A DNA stretch of 7,380 bases from Spirochaetales bacterium (GTDB lineage Bacteria > Spirochaetota > Spirochaetia > SZUA-6 > DRHE01), in assembly GCA_016930895.1 (NCBI GenBank), contig JAFGFV010000538.1, positions 1 through 7,380 on the forward strand. The letters run 5' to 3'. Below the pieces are notes generated by a model that did not search any database, was not told the DNA's origin, and saw only the letters and a list, made by a program, of their open reading frames with translations. A program made the position numbers and the translations under genes. Positions within the stretch are counted from its first letter, which is position 1. Every line of letters starts with the position of its first letter. This document shows, piece by piece, positions 7,136-7,380 of the stretch.

Positions 7136-7380
7136 ATGAAGAGAAGAAGTCTTGCTTTCGCGGTGCTGGCCCTGGTGCTGGCGGCGACCGTGGGGTTCGC
7201 GGCGCCGACCCAGGAAGCGGAGGAGGAGATCACCTTCGCCTACATGTCCGGGATCCTCGACCCGTTCATGCAGATGATCGAGAAGGGCATGCGCGCCAAG
7301 GCGGAGGAGCTGGGAGTGAACGTGCTCACCGCCGAGTACCCCAAGGCCTGGGGCCCTGAAGTCCAGGTGCCGATCCTCGA
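7136..7380 (+). CDS. Sugar-type ABC transporter periplasmic substrate-binding protein (3' partial)
   Basis: The reading frame stays open to the window end (81 codons plus two bases). Residues 1-5 (MKRRS) are a basic n-region, residues 6-21 a hydrophobic Ala/Leu/Val core, and a signal peptidase I site is likely after GFA (20-22). There is no lipobox cysteine, so the product should be a free periplasmic protein of a diderm cell. After an acidic linker, ITFAYMSGILDPFMQ (32-46) forms the first beta strand and ligand-side loop, followed by the helix IEKGMRAKAEELGV (48-61) and strand NVLTAEY (62-68). WGPEVQVPILD (72-82, the last codon incomplete) precedes the next helix. This resembles the ribose/xylose-type periplasmic binding family (Peripla_BP_4). 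The ligand cannot be read from this fragment. It has its own promoter and strong ribosome site, 32 bases after treY, and probably heads a separate transporter operon with permease and ATPase genes beyond the window. Confidence 0.8.
   Translation, partial: MKRRSLAFAVLALVLAATVGFAAPTQEAEEEITFAYMSGILDPFMQMIEKGMRAKAEELGVNVLTAEYPKAWGPEVQVPIL

Noticed and set aside
7105..7137. Possible hairpin GTAGAG/CTCTAT in the leader of the binding-protein gene, touching its start codon
   Set aside because: It is a six-pair stem including one G-U pair with a loop of about 21 bases, too weak to call a regulator or terminator; the Shine-Dalgarno would stay exposed in the loop.

Overview
The window is GC-rich (about two-thirds or more by eye), densely coding and entirely on the + strand. 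It holds three tightly packed carbohydrate genes followed by the start of a fourth. High GC, strong G/C preference at third codon positions, a Sec-type signal peptide without a lipobox cysteine, and a near-consensus sigma70-type promoter point to a GC-rich, probably diderm (Gram-negative-type) bacterium. The sequence alone does not let me name a lineage.

Layout: (i) 1-1858, treZ, maltooligosyl trehalose trehalohydrolase, missing only a short piece of its N-terminus at the window edge; (ii) 1855-4260, a GH57-type glycoside hydrolase or glucanotransferase with a C-terminal DUF3536-like region; (iii) 4260-7103, treY, maltooligosyl trehalose synthase; (iv) 7136 to the window end, the first 81 codons of a secreted sugar-type ABC transporter substrate-binding protein. 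Genes i-iii overlap at their junctions (ATGA, then TGATG) and form one translationally coupled unit. No intergenic stretch exceeds about 35 bases, and I see no RNA genes, mobile elements, CRISPR arrays or terminators.

How they work together: TreY isomerises the reducing-end alpha-1,4 bond of a maltodextrin or glycogen chain to an alpha,alpha-1,1 bond, and TreZ cleaves free trehalose from that end. The GH57 enzyme between them most plausibly remodels the alpha-glucan (transfer, hydrolysis or debranching) to feed this two-step pathway. That role is inferred from location and motifs. The fourth gene looks like a separate transcription unit: a TTGACG-16-TATACT promoter lies inside the last codons of treY, and a strong Shine-Dalgarno sequence precedes the start codon. 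Because there is no terminator between them, it may also receive read-through from the trehalose operon.

The most interesting points are the uncharacterised GH57/DUF3536 enzyme placed between the two trehalose enzymes, its cysteine/histidine-containing segment, and the promoter embedded in the treY coding end.
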